Source: Oscillospiraceae bacterium
GTDB lineage: Bacteria; Bacillota; Clostridia; Oscillospirales; Acutalibacteraceae
NCBI GenBank assembly: GCA_902787025.1
Contig: CADAER010000002.1
Location: forward strand, 1-64,000
Length of the DNA: 64,000 nucleotides
Direction of reading: 5' to 3'
Positions 50,681-59,816 of this stretch are shown here, one piece after another. How positions within the stretch are numbered: position 1 is the stretch's first letter; every line of letters begins with the position of its first letter. The translations under genes were made by a program, and so were the position numbers. Under the pieces are notes generated by a model. The model searched no databases. It had not been told where the DNA came from and saw only the letters and a program-made list of their open reading frames with translations.

Positions 50681-52123
50681 ATGGATATAATGGACCTCGC
50701 TTCAAAATTCATTATCGGCAAAACAAAACGCTACGGCGCGAAAGTGGCGAAAACCACCTCTGCGCCTGAAATTCCCGACGCCTCTCCCGTTGAGATTGAC
50801 GGTCCGCAATGGTCCGCGGGCTTCGCGAGAGCGGAGATTATGCCCGAGGAAATCGGCGAAAAGACCTATTATATCGCGGGTCACGGCTCAGGTCATGTCA
50901 TGGAGGGCGTGATTTCGCCCGTCTATATCCATGCCGTATGGCTTGACTGCGGCACGGATGAAGGCATCCTCTGGCTGAGCGCGGATATCGTCGGTATGAC
51001 CCGCATCGAGGTCAACAAAATCCGCTCGATGATTCTCTCGTCCCCCGTAATCAAAGGCTGCCGCCACATAAATTTCAGCTGCACGCACAGCCATTCGGGC
51101 ATTGACACCTTAGGCTACTGGGGCAAGCCCAATCTCGTGAGCATCCCCTCCGACGGCAAGGATAAAAACTATATGGATATGCTTATGAACAAGGCTGTCG
51201 AGGTCAGCGAAGAGGCATATCGCGGCAGAAAACCCGGCAGACTTTATTCGGGCAGAGTGCTTGTCCCCGGCGGACTTCTCGCGAAAAGAGATTTTGTTGA
51301 CAAGCACGAGTATTTATCAAAAATCCGCTTTTCGCCCGATGACGGCGGAAATGAAATATGGATACTTAACTTCGGCGGCCATCCCAATTCGCTCGGCGGC
51401 GGCAACCGTATGCTGAGCGGCGAATACCCCTACTTTATGCGCGAACAGATAAAATCCGAATGCGGCGCCGATGTGCTTTTCGGCGTGGGCGCGGTAGGCG
51501 GAATGGACGCTGCCGAAAACGATAAGGACGACAACCTGAACTGCGTGAAAATGCAGGGCAGAATGCTGTGCGAATACTCGCAGAAGGTCGAGGATGAAAC
51601 GCAGCTCGAGCCGAAAATCAGGCTCATAAACCAGCCCTTCTATATGCCCGTTGACAACAATGTCCTCACCCTCCTCGCCACAAGGGGAGTCATGAGCTTC
51701 AAAGCCTATCCCGCTTCCCCCGATGAAAGCGAACTCGGAATAAAGATGGAAACGGAAATGACCTATCTCACCCTGGGCAGTCAGAAAATTCTCTGCCTGC
51801 CGGGCGAAAACTTCGTTTCCACCGTCTACGGAGCGTATAACACGGCAGAGACCTCGGCGACAGGCAAAGGTCCCGAAATAAATCCCGAACCCCTCGCCGT
51901 AACCGCGGGCGACGACTCGATGATAACCTTCGGTGTCACAAACGATATGACGGGTTATGTCGTGCCCCCGAACGATTTCATACTCAACCCCACCCAGCCC
52001 TATCTCAACGGTTACCGCGACAGGTTTGACAAAAACCACTACCACGAAACCAACTCGATGGGTCCGAAAAGCCAGAAGGTCATTGCGGACACATTCTCAA
52101 AAGTTTTAAAGAATTTCAGTTAA
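50681..52123 (+). CDS. Neutral-ceramidase-like hydrolase, cytoplasmic form
   Basis: A 480-residue protein related to the N-terminal catalytic domain of neutral/alkaline ceramidases, zinc enzymes that split N-acyl-sphingosine. Visible features are WSAGFARAEIMP, the metal-binding SCTHSHSGIDT, FGGHPNSLGG and GVGAVGGMDAAEND. A signal peptide is absent, unlike typical secreted ceramidases, so the real substrate may differ. ATG 50681 is chosen over a GTG at 50672; the ribosome site is weak. A secreted relative lies at 53586-55424. It starts 30 bases after the pseudokinase gene. Confidence 0.72.
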   Translation: MDIMDLASKFIIGKTKRYGAKVAKTTSAPEIPDASPVEIDGPQWSAGFARAEIMPEEIGEKTYYIAGHGSGHVMEGVISPVYIHAVWLDCGTDEGILWLSADIVGMTRIEVNKIRSMILSSPVIKGCRHINFSCTHSHSGIDTLGYWGKPNLVSIPSDGKDKNYMDMLMNKAVEVSEEAYRGRKPGRLYSGRVLVPGGLLAKRDFVDKHEYLSKIRFSPDDGGNEIWILNFGGHPNSLGGGNRMLSGEYPYFMREQIKSECGADVLFGVGAVGGMDAAENDKDDNLNCVKMQGRMLCEYSQKVEDETQLEPKIRLINQPFYMPVDNNVLTLLATRGVMSFKAYPASPDESELGIKMETEMTYLTLGSQKILCLPGENFVSTVYGAYNTAETSATGKGPEINPEPLAVTAGDDSMITFGVTNDMTGYVVPPNDFILNPTQPYLNGYRDRFDKNHYHETNSMGPKSQKVIADTFSKVLKNFS

Positions 52124-52139
52124 GAACGGAGGCGCTGTT

Positions 52140-52661
52140 ATGGATTTAGGCAAACTTATCGTATTCGTATTTGTCGCGGGCGTCATTATAGCGGCGCTTG
52201 TCATCTATCTCAGAAACCACCCCGGCGTGTTCAAGCGCCCCGAAATCAAGGAGGACAAAGGCGGCAGTCCGCTCATGATGTCCACAAAAGAAGCAATGTT
52301 CTTAAACGAAACAAAGGCTCAGATGAGCGGCGCGCCCGCCCCGGGCTCAATGCAGGAGCGCAGTCAGCAGCTCACCAACGGAGTGCGTACCGTAAAGTGT
52401 CCGGAATGCGGGCAGTCGGTTGAAGTAAACGATGAAAAAATCTGCACAGCCTGCGGAGCCTCCGTAGCCGAGCAGATAGCCGAACTCGTCAAGAGCGAGC
52501 AGGCGCTCAAAATTATGATGATGCAGATGGACGCCCAACGCGCCATAAAGGAAGAGCGCAAGGGAACGGCGGACGACATCACAAACACCCTAAAAAAAAC
52601 CGCTCTCAACCTTATGCTCCCGGGCGCAGGCAGCCTCGTCGGCAGAAAAAAGAGAAAATAA
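52140..52661 (+). CDS. Membrane-anchored zinc-ribbon protein
   Basis: A 173-residue protein with an N-terminal membrane helix (about 5-24). It has a zinc ribbon CPECGQS...CTACGAS near 85-106, then a Met/Gln-rich helix and a basic C-terminus. I do not recognise the family. It lies 16 bases after the ceramidase-like gene and is the last gene of the three-gene unit that begins with the pseudokinase, which also carries a zinc ribbon. Confidence 0.7.
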   Translation: MDLGKLIVFVFVAGVIIAALVIYLRNHPGVFKRPEIKEDKGGSPLMMSTKEAMFLNETKAQMSGAPAPGSMQERSQQLTNGVRTVKCPECGQSVEVNDEKICTACGASVAEQIAELVKSEQALKIMMMQMDAQRAIKEERKGTADDITNTLKKTALNLMLPGAGSLVGRKKRK

Positions 52662-52686
52662 TAATGTAATAATAAAAAGCAAAGAT

Positions 52687-52712
52687 AAAAAGCACCCTCG
52701 CGGGTGCTTTTT
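52687..52712. terminator. Terminator between convergent genes
   Basis: AAAAAGCACCC and GGGTGCTTTTT with a TCGC loop; A and T tracts let it work in both directions. Confidence 0.88.
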
Positions 52713-52716
52713 GTTT

Positions 52717-53538
52717 TTATACTCCGAGAACCTTCGCCGTCTCCTGCGCGAATTTTTCGGGATTTTCGCTGACAAACATATGCGTGCTGTCGGGGAAACA
52801 AACCGCGTTATACGGAACATTCACGTTTTCCTTATACCAGTCCGCGAGCGCGGGTGAGAACAGCGAACCTGGCTCCGCGTAGAAATAGGTCAGGGGAACC
52901 GTAATCTGCTTCACGGCATCGCGGTTGTCCTGCTGCTGCATTGACGCCGCGAGACTTTTCAGCACAGCCTCGTCACAGCCCGAAAGCGTCTTCTTCAAAG
53001 GCTTTCTCAGAAGGAAGCCCGGCACTTTTTTGAGTCTCGGAATCGCACCTATGCAGAATTTTTTATACTGAGCGTAAAACTTCTTTTTCGCTTCCCGCTG
53101 AGCGTCTTCCTGCGTGAATTTTCCCTGATAAAGTCCGAGCTTCCATTCGTCGTCGTTTATCTGTTTCGGCGTCATATCGCAGAGAATAATCCGTTTGAGA
53201 GCGCCGCACCCGAAGAGCCTGACATAATTGAGCACAACGCCCGCCCCCATGGACCAGCCGAGCAGAGTTATATCCGAGAGAGAGAGCCCCTCAATAAGCT
53301 CGTTGAGGTCCCGCGCGAGAGTTTCCATGTCGGGATTCCCGCTGTTAGCGTTCTTGCTTCCCTTGTGGCCGCGGTGGTCATAGATAATGCATCTTGCCTT
53401 GTCCTGTAACAGTTCAACAGGCTTTTCGTAGGTTTCGTGCGAGCTTGTCCAGCCGTGCAGCATAACAATTGTTTCGGGTCCCTTCCCTTTGTCTTCATAA
53501 TAAAGCTTTTCGCCGTTGCTTAATGTGAAATAACTCAT
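52717..53538 (-). CDS. Alpha/beta hydrolase
   Basis: A 273-residue cytoplasmic hydrolase. The oxyanion region is VMLHGWTSSHET, the nucleophile elbow is LLGWSMGAG (Ser), and FPDSTHMF near the end carries the catalytic His. The acid residue lies in the preceding strand region. Closest in feel to carboxylesterase or haloperoxidase-like members; the substrate is unknown. Located 47 bases downstream of the secreted ceramidase-like gene on the same strand. Confidence 0.88.
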   Translation of the reverse strand: MSYFTLSNGEKLYYEDKGKGPETIVMLHGWTSSHETYEKPVELLQDKARCIIYDHRGHKGSKNANSGNPDMETLARDLNELIEGLSLSDITLLGWSMGAGVVLNYVRLFGCGALKRIILCDMTPKQINDDEWKLGLYQGKFTQEDAQREAKKKFYAQYKKFCIGAIPRLKKVPGFLLRKPLKKTLSGCDEAVLKSLAASMQQQDNRDAVKQITVPLTYFYAEPGSLFSPALADWYKENVNVPYNAVCFPDSTHMFVSENPEKFAQETAKVLGV

Positions 53539-53585
53539 TTCAATTCTCCTTTTTCAACCCGTTTTGCCGTATCGGCAATTGTATT

Positions 53586-55424
53586 TTACCCTTTCGCCTC
53601 AACCTCAAGAAGCGCGCCGAAGCCTTTCACTATATCGGAGGCGCAGTGGTCCGAAACCGTCATAAGCATCGAGTTCGAAACCTCGTTTCCGCCGCTGCCG
53701 TTGTAGATAAGAAGCGGAGTGAGTATGCCCTGCGTCGTTATCGTGTCGGGCAGATTATACCCTATCGCGTCATTGGTAAGACCCATTACAAGCACCTGCT
53801 TGTCTTCATCGCCCGAAGCCTCTTTGACCATATCCTCAAGCGTTCTGTATTCCCAGTCCTTGCCGCTCCAGGACTGCGCTCCCGTCCATTTCGTGCTTCC
53901 GTCATAGTCCTCCCTCGTGCCGTAAACGCAGGCGGGCGCAAGCTCGCCGGGAACGGTAATGAAAGCGACGTCTTCGCCGAGTTCAATATATCCGAGCTCG
54001 ACCATAATGCCGTAACCGCTCTGAGCCGTTGACGAACGCACAGCGTTGAAACCGAGAACGCCCGTCGCCGCTCCGACCTCCATAAGGCCGAAATCGCAGT
54101 CGAGAAGAATCTCCGTCGTTTTAATGTTCACAACGGGAGCGACCTCTTTTCTGCCGTCCGCCGCGTCAATCACAAAATGCGCGAGGGCGTAACCCTTTTT
54201 ATACATATCGCCGAAGCCGGGTTCGCAGTTTTCATACATCTCATCAGCGACCTCTTCGCCGTATCTCTCAACCCACTCGTCTTTCGTAAGAGCCTTCGAG
54301 GCCGCCCACGCTTCCGCTTCCTCGCCGATTTCCGCGTCAGCCGTTGACACGCCCGCCTGAGTGCCCTGAATGAACATAAAGTCATAGCCCGCGTCCTTCA
54401 TCGCCAGCTTCATATAATACGGATAATCGCAGTCCGTCATATGTGTGCTCTGCGCGTTCGCCGAAACGGGATGAGCGCCGATATTCGAAACAATCGTCTT
54501 TTTGCCGCTTTCCGACTCAAAGATAAACGATGAGAATCTGTTCTGCGTTTTCGCTCCGCTGTTGAACTTGTCCCTGACTCCGTTTGCCTCTTCCGTGTTG
54601 AAGAACGAAAGACTGCCGTCCTCCATACCCTCGAACGCACGAAGCGCCGCGTCGGATGCCTTTTCAACAAGAGTCTCGTGCATATCCTCTTCAAGCGTGA
54701 GAATATAGCTGCCGGGAATAAAGCGCTTTATGAGATTCGCGATAAGCACGCCGATTATCCTCTTCCAATACATTCCCTGAATGTCAAGTCCCGCGTGGCA
54801 GTGCGTGGCGCTGACCGTGCAGGAAAGAATGTCGTCGTGCGTGATGCCGTATTTCTTCAGCTTTTCCTCAACGCCTTTTCTGATGTCGCGGCAGGTCACG
54901 CTCGTTATTCCGACACCGTCAACGCTTATCATAATGATAATGTCGTTCTTTCCGTTTTTGTTCGTGTCGCAGTTGTTCGTAAGAACAAGAACATTGACAT
55001 TCTGTCCCGAGTAAATCTTGTCAATTTCCGCCTGATAACCGCCTCCGCAGTGCATCTTGTCAAGGCAGTATCCCTCCGGGTCGGGGTTTCCCTGCGCGTC
55101 GCGGCGCCATTTTTCGGGAATAACGCTGTTGTCCGCGAATCCCGCTTTCCAGCCCGATCCGCTGACCTTTCCGTCGGTTCCGCGGTAGAAAAATTCGCCT
55201 TCGCCTACCTTGTAATCCTTCGCGTCCGGAATTCCGAAACGGATGTTTATCGCCGTAAGAACAGCGAACAGACCGTCCTGAACAACGCCGAAAATATTAT
55301 CTGCTGCGTGCTCAAAGAATCCGTAGCCCTCCTTGCCCGCGTCCGCCGCGAAAGCGCTTACGGATGAAACCGTAATCATCGCGACCGAAAGGACAATAGC
55401 CGTTGCTTTTTTCAGTAATTTCAT
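53586..55424 (-). CDS. Secreted neutral-ceramidase-like protein
   Basis: A 612-residue exported protein. A signal peptide covers about 1-27 (AIVLSVAMITVSSVSAFA). The ceramidase-type domain shows SATHCHAGLDIQG (metal His pair), SNIGAHPVSANA, a DYPYYM block and FIQGTQAGVSTAD. It is related to the gene at 50681-52123 but carries inserts and a WTGAQSWSGKDWEYR segment. Outside the cell it could act on host or diet sphingolipids. However, the family also includes uncharacterised hydrolases, and no activity is proven. AGGAGG-like sites precede the ATG (GGGAGGTTAAAGAA). Confidence 0.75.
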   Translation of the reverse strand: MKLLKKATAIVLSVAMITVSSVSAFAADAGKEGYGFFEHAADNIFGVVQDGLFAVLTAINIRFGIPDAKDYKVGEGEFFYRGTDGKVSGSGWKAGFADNSVIPEKWRRDAQGNPDPEGYCLDKMHCGGGYQAEIDKIYSGQNVNVLVLTNNCDTNKNGKNDIIIMISVDGVGITSVTCRDIRKGVEEKLKKYGITHDDILSCTVSATHCHAGLDIQGMYWKRIIGVLIANLIKRFIPGSYILTLEEDMHETLVEKASDAALRAFEGMEDGSLSFFNTEEANGVRDKFNSGAKTQNRFSSFIFESESGKKTIVSNIGAHPVSANAQSTHMTDCDYPYYMKLAMKDAGYDFMFIQGTQAGVSTADAEIGEEAEAWAASKALTKDEWVERYGEEVADEMYENCEPGFGDMYKKGYALAHFVIDAADGRKEVAPVVNIKTTEILLDCDFGLMEVGAATGVLGFNAVRSSTAQSGYGIMVELGYIELGEDVAFITVPGELAPACVYGTREDYDGSTKWTGAQSWSGKDWEYRTLEDMVKEASGDEDKQVLVMGLTNDAIGYNLPDTITTQGILTPLLIYNGSGGNEVSNSMLMTVSDHCASDIVKGFGALLEVEAKG

Positions 55425-55457
55425 TTCTTTAACCTCCCGGAGTTTTATCTGTCGGTA

Positions 55458-55859
55458 TTATACCTCAAACGCTTCCTTCTGCTCAAATAAACCGCGGATT
55501 TCCGCTCTGCCGTTTTCAAGATAAAAAAGCTGCATCGTCCAGCCGTTTTTATCATACATTTCCATAACCTGCGGCATTGCCTCCCTTGTTTTTTCAAGCA
55601 GCGCCTCGTCAAAAACCTCTTTCACCGTGCCGTCATAGCGAAGAAACTCGCCGTCAGCCATCGCGAGAATTTCAATTTTCGGGTTCTGCTTCAACTGCTT
55701 ATATACATTTTTAAATGTTCCGCAGCCGAAATACAGTCTGTCATCAACAAGAAGATGAAAGCCGAACGGTCTGCCCTTCGGCTGATTACCGTCTGTCGTC
55801 AGAAAATAAAACACCTCTGCCTTGTCCAGGAATTCACTTACCTTTGCCGCGTTACTCAT
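55458..55859 (-). CDS. Pyridoxamine 5'-phosphate oxidase-family flavin-binding protein
   Basis: A 133-residue split-barrel protein. The EVFYFLTTDGNQPKGRPFG start, DRLYFGCGTFKNVYKQL and KIEILAMADGEFLRYDG blocks are typical of the small PPOX-like group of clostridial flavoproteins. Likely binds FMN or F420-like cofactors and reduces unknown substrates. AGGAGG lies before the ATG. It stands alone between the ceramidase-like gene and an AT-rich acetyltransferase. Confidence 0.85.
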   Translation of the reverse strand: MSNAAKVSEFLDKAEVFYFLTTDGNQPKGRPFGFHLLVDDRLYFGCGTFKNVYKQLKQNPKIEILAMADGEFLRYDGTVKEVFDEALLEKTREAMPQVMEMYDKNGWTMQLFYLENGRAEIRGLFEQKEAFEV

Positions 55860-55930
55860 ATTACTGCCTCCTTGAATTATGATTTGTATTATTCTTTCAG
55901 CAAAAAACTTTCCGGCAAACCGGAATTTAT

Positions 55931-56377
55931 CTATTTATGCAGAACGCAGTTATATCGAACCGCTGACCCGTCGGGGTATTCAATGACGATTCTCTCATCT
56001 GAAAAGCCGCATTTTCGGTAGAAGCCGATCGAATCATCATCTGTTTGAGCTTTGATGCTTTCCAGATTCTCCGATTCCATTACTCGTTGGATCAGTTGTT
56101 TTCCAATTCCCTTACGGCGGGCATTATCAGATACAGCTATTCCGACAATCTCCGCAGCAGCTTCTGACAGTTTCAAAACCATCATTCCTGTTTTCTTGTC
56201 TCGATGTTCACATACAAACACTTTTACCGATGAATCGGTCAAACAGTCTTCCATCTGTGCTTTATAGTCCTCGTATGTCGGTTGAAACATACAGGAAGCA
56301 TAGATCGAGAACGCTTCTTCTGACAGCAGCCAATCTGCATCCTCGCATAACATCCTCACAAACGCCGATTTATCCAC
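55931..56377 (-). CDS. GNAT-family N-acetyltransferase
   Basis: A 148-residue acetyltransferase. The acetyl-CoA site reads EIVGIAVSDNARRKGIGKQL, the family Q/RxxGxG/A motif, followed by the beta-5 region and GFYRKCGF. The target is unknown. It and the next gene are more AT-rich than the flanking genes, suggesting a recent arrival. Confidence 0.87.
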   Translation of the reverse strand: MDKSAFVRMLCEDADWLLSEEAFSIYASCMFQPTYEDYKAQMEDCLTDSSVKVFVCEHRDKKTGMMVLKLSEAAAEIVGIAVSDNARRKGIGKQLIQRVMESENLESIKAQTDDDSIGFYRKCGFSDERIVIEYPDGSAVRYNCVLHK

Positions 56378-56405
56378 ATCTCGACAAACTCCGATTTGTC
56401 TTTCC

Positions 56406-57032
56406 CTATGACTCGGAAATTATGTTATTCCACGCCTCTGAATCAAACTCAAGATTTTTATAATAGTATTTTTTATCTTCGTCAGTTATTTCTTTAATTA
56501 TTCTGCACGGATTTCCTGCGGCAACAACTCCGTCAGGAACATCCTTTGTCACAACCGCTCCGGCTCCGATAACCGTATTGCTTCCTATATTGACACCGGG
56601 CAGTATAATCGCTCCCGCTCCGATCCAGACATTATTGCCGATTGTTACGGGAATTCCGTATTCATATTTGGAATTACGGCTGTCGGGATGAATCGGATGA
56701 CCGGCGGTAATAATCTGAACATTCGGTCCCAGCATAACATTGTCGCCTATCGTTACGGGAGCGACATCAATTATTGTGCAATAGGAATTTGCGTAAAACC
56801 TTTTGCCGACCGTTATATGTTTGCCGTAATCACAGCGGAACGGAGTGTCAATAAATGTATCCTTGCCGTATTTGAGCCCCATCAGTTTCAGAAGCAGATA
56901 CGCCTTCGGGGCATTAAAAGGAATCATTCTGTTGTAGCTTTTCTGTAAAATGCGGGACTTAAACTGCTCGGCCAATACGGACGCGTCCGTGATATACGCC
57001 ATCCCTTTGTCGCGGCGCTCTCTGTTTGTCAT
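56406..57032 (-). CDS. Maltose/galactoside O-acetyltransferase-like hexapeptide protein
   Basis: A 208-residue left-handed beta-helix acetyltransferase. The N-terminal Mac domain is [19 protein letters not shown], followed by [21 protein letters not shown], the catalytic-His region [10 protein letters not shown], hexapeptide repeats ([22 protein letters not shown]) and [11 protein letters not shown]. It acetylates a sugar hydroxyl with acetyl-CoA. AAAGGAG precedes the ATG. Confidence 0.9.
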   Translation of the reverse strand: MTNRERRDKGMAYITDASVLAEQFKSRILQKSYNRMIPFNAPKAYLLLKLMGLKYGKDTFIDTPFRCDYGKHITVGKRFYANSYCTIIDVAPVTIGDNVMLGPNVQIITAGHPIHPDSRNSKYEYGIPVTIGNNVWIGAGAIILPGVNIGSNTVIGAGAVVTKDVPDGVVAAGNPCRIIKEITDEDKKYYYKNLEFDSEAWNNIISES

Positions 57033-57066
57033 AAAGCAATACTCCTTTTAAACTCCCGATTTATCC

Positions 57067-57399
57067 TTACCTCATCTCAACAAGAACAGCCTCTTCCGGC
57101 TGAAAATAATCATCCGTGCTGCTGCTTATCCCCGCGGCCATATACGCCCGCTCAAAAGTTATCTCCTCAATGTTGCTTAAATAAACAAATGTCGTGTCCG
57201 CCGCGGCGTTCGGCATCCTTCCGCTTATTTCAAGACGGTATTTATATGTGTAACCGTCGCACATCCAGGTCCCGTCCGTCATTTCGTAATATGTCTTCAT
57301 ACCGCCTCTGACGGTGTTTTTCACGCCGCCGCTCTTTCCGCACGCCGATATTGATATTATCATCATCAGACACAGCAGTATTGCCGCTGTCCTTTTCAT
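57067..57399 (-). CDS. Small lipoprotein, function unknown
   Basis: A 110-residue predicted lipoprotein with a signal peptide ending ISISAC and a short domain containing TYYEMTDGTWMCDGYTYKYR and TTFVYLSNIEEITFERA, suggestive of a small beta fold. I do not recognise the family. It is 23 bases downstream of the PAS-domain gene and may be co-transcribed with it. Confidence 0.75.
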   Translation of the reverse strand: MKRTAAILLCLMMIISISACGKSGGVKNTVRGGMKTYYEMTDGTWMCDGYTYKYRLEISGRMPNAAADTTFVYLSNIEEITFERAYMAAGISSSTDDYFQPEEAVLVEMR

Positions 57400-57422
57400 A
57401 TTTTCACCCCTTAAAGCAGGTT

Positions 57423-57800
57423 TTACACCAGTTCATACATCTTCGCGGTCTCGCGGTTGCGGTATTCGTGCTTTTCGTAATACCCGATAAGCTCTCCCCC
57501 GTCATCGCGGAGCGCGACCATATAAACATCCTTATTTTCTTTTTCGTTGTAGGATGTGTAAACCATATTGTTTTCCTTCGATTTCTTGAACAGTTCAAGC
57601 ACTTTCACAATCATCTCACGGGATTTCTCATTGTGGCAGTCAAGCAGGTTTTTCCCCTTCAGTTCCTTTCCGCCCCGTTTACGGTATCTTTCCTCCGCCG
57701 CGGGATTCATATATATTATCGTGTGTTCGAGGTCGCAGATAACCACCGCCGCCCTGTCCGCCTCAAGAACACTTCTGTAAATCCTGCAAAGATTATCCAT
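57423..57800 (-). CDS. Stand-alone PAS-domain protein
   Basis: A 125-residue protein made of one PAS fold: AAVVICDLEHTIIYMNPAAEERY, the GKNLLDCHNEKSREMI helix, and YMVALRDDGGELIGYYEKH. No output domain is fused. The CHN motif resembles DUF438-type PAS proteins that bind haem or flavin, but no ligand can be assigned. GGAGGAAGAA precedes the ATG. Confidence 0.85.
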   Translation of the reverse strand: MDNLCRIYRSVLEADRAAVVICDLEHTIIYMNPAAEERYRKRGGKELKGKNLLDCHNEKSREMIVKVLELFKKSKENNMVYTSYNEKENKDVYMVALRDDGGELIGYYEKHEYRNRETAKMYELV

Positions 57801-57845
57801 TTCTTCCTCCGTAATTCCGTTTACTTCTCCGCGGATTACCCCGCC

Positions 57846-58952
57846 TCACCATCTGTTGTCCGACAGCTCGCAGAACGCGTCCATATCCTTTATCTCGACC
57901 ACCGTTCCGTCGTCAAGCGTGACCGTTCCCTCCCATTTGCCGAACACCTGGTGGCAGATATTTCCCACAAGCCCCAGCACTCTGTTGGATGTGAAATTGT
58001 CAAAATACGGCGTCATCGTCATTTCGAATCTGCCGTCCTCGCAGGTAAAATGCCAGGGAGCGAGCCAGTCGCTCTCATCCTTCGTCATCGTGATTTCGCC
58101 CAGCTTGTGCGCCTTTCCGTTATAGAAAATCATATTCTCCGTGGCGGCGCTCATATCGCCGAAGCCCCAGCCGATTTCAAAGCCGAAAAGTTCGCCGTTC
58201 TCAAGCCTCGTCGTGCCGTTACCCCAATACCACTGCCCCGCGTAGGGCCAGACTCCTCTGCCCCAGTCGAGCACAGCGAACGCTTTGTCGGGAGTGAACT
58301 CAACGGTCAGGTCGCCGTAAGTCACCGTGCCCGTAACGGGCATGCAGTTGATTTTCTGGTTGAGATAAAACTGCTTGTCATTCCCCGGGAAGGGAACAGC
58401 CATGACAAGCGATTCCAGCCCGTCCATCATTTCAAGAGACAGGTCTGCGGTAACAATCTGGTCGTTTTTCTTCGCGTTCAGTTAAATTTTCGTCTCATTT
58501 TCCGTAACTTCTATGTCAAGGTCGAATTTGTTTTTGTGCCGCGAGAGAGTGTGCGGGGTCATAGCGTCGCTCTCCATCCCCATGCGCCCGAAGGTCAGAA
58601 GAGACAGGTTCATAACCTCGTATCTCTCGCCCGTCTGCATATCAACAAGCGTGAAGATTCCCGCGCCCGCGAGCGAAATATCCGAAATTGTTATCTGCAG
58701 CATATATCTGCCGTCCGTAATCTGATAAAAGTCCCACTCCTTTATCCTCGTGGGTCTCGCCTTTATCGCCCTGCGGTCGTATTCATAGAGATTCGTCGTG
58801 CAGTAACCGGGCTCCGTCAGCTTTCCGTTTTCATCGAGCAGAGGAATCTTTTCCGTTATCCTGTGCTGCTCCGACGCGAAGACGGAAACCGCGCCGAGAA
58901 AAATCATAATGGTGGCGGCGAACAAAGCGGTGATTTTTACTGCTTTTCTCAT
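57846..58952 (-). pseudogene. DUF2804 protein split by an in-frame stop
   Basis: The N-terminal part (58952-58482) has a signal-like segment, then the DUF2804 opening LLDENGKLTEPGYC, KARPTRIKEWDFYQI and ISDISLAGAGIFTLVD, and ends at TAA (58484-58482). The same reading frame continues through AKKNDQIVTADLSLEMMDG into the C-terminal part (VMAVPFPGNDKQFY, WGRGVWPYAGQWYWG, MTPYFDN) to 57846. One TAA therefore interrupts an otherwise intact gene of about 368 codons. Natural decay, a sequencing error or stop readthrough are all possible. The family function is unknown. Confidence 0.8.
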
Positions 58953-58976
58953 CCTTTTTCTCTCCCTGTCCGTTTT

Positions 58977-59807
58977 TTATTTATCAAGCGGATAATATCT
59001 CAGATTCGTGTTGACGAAAAGCGGTCCCAGGTCGAAAGCGAGAATATAATCCTTCCCGTCTTTCGTCACAACCGTCATTCCTTCGCCCTCTCCGCCCGTA
59101 AGATTGCGGTCGGTGAATTTTTCAACCCCTCCCGTCTCAACGTTCACGGCGTAAACCGCCTGCGTTTCGTCGTTTGTCGCCGCGTAAAGCAGACCGCCGT
59201 AAAACTCTGCGCCCTGAACGCTCGCGACCGTCCGCGAAAGAGCGACCTCCCCGACGGGCTCCATTTCATTATTTACATCATATATAAGTATTTTTCCGGG
59301 CTGTTTCGAGTGGTCAAAAGCGTAAAGATATCCGTTTTCAGGGTTCACGCACACCCACGGCAGCCCTCTCGTGTGAACGGCGCTGTCAAGCTCGTAATAT
59401 TTGACAAGCTCGAGTGAATCGGGCGAGAAAACGCCCACCACGGGATGCTCCCAGACCTTGCTGTCCTCCATACCCGCGTAAATGTAACCGCCGTAATAAC
59501 TCATCCCGCCGATATGCTTTATTCCGATATCCTTGAGTTGTGCGGGAATAGCCGAAAGATTTATCCCGACAAACTCCCTGCCCGTAATATCCGTTTTGTA
59601 AAGCGTCGTTTTCGAACTGAAATAAAGGTATTCCCCGTCCGTCGCGACTCCCTGAGAACGGAAATACGCGCCGATACCCACAATATTCACGCTCGTTTCA
59701 TCCGTCCTTTTCCCCGCCGAAACGGCGTCGATCGCCGCCGTCAGCGCGTAGAGAGGAATAAGAAGAACCGCCGCGAACGCCGAAATAACGCGGATAAACA
59801 CAGTCAT
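58977..59807 (-). CDS. Membrane-anchored beta-propeller-like protein
   Basis: A 276-residue protein with an N-terminal membrane segment (about 5-27), then repeated strands such as SQGVATDGEYLYFSS, HIGGMSYYGGYIYAGME, PWVCVNPENGYLYAFDH and VQGAEFYGGLLYAATND, which look like propeller blades. No catalytic motif is visible. It ends 10 bases after... the convergent spacing to the Ogg gene is 9 bases on the same strand, with Ogg upstream, so they are probably co-transcribed. Function unknown. Confidence 0.72.
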   Translation of the reverse strand: MTVFIRVISAFAAVLLIPLYALTAAIDAVSAGKRTDETSVNIVGIGAYFRSQGVATDGEYLYFSSKTTLYKTDITGREFVGINLSAIPAQLKDIGIKHIGGMSYYGGYIYAGMEDSKVWEHPVVGVFSPDSLELVKYYELDSAVHTRGLPWVCVNPENGYLYAFDHSKQPGKILIYDVNNEMEPVGEVALSRTVASVQGAEFYGGLLYAATNDETQAVYAVNVETGGVEKFTDRNLTGGEGEGMTVVTKDGKDYILAFDLGPLFVNTNLRYYPLDK

Positions 59808-59816
59808 AAAATCACC

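Noticed and set aside
57351..59417. A very long plus-strand open frame (about 688 codons) opposite the PAS, DUF2804 and propeller genes
   Set aside because: It is antisense to several recognisable proteins, has no ribosome site and reads as Arg/His-rich sequence typical of a shadow frame.
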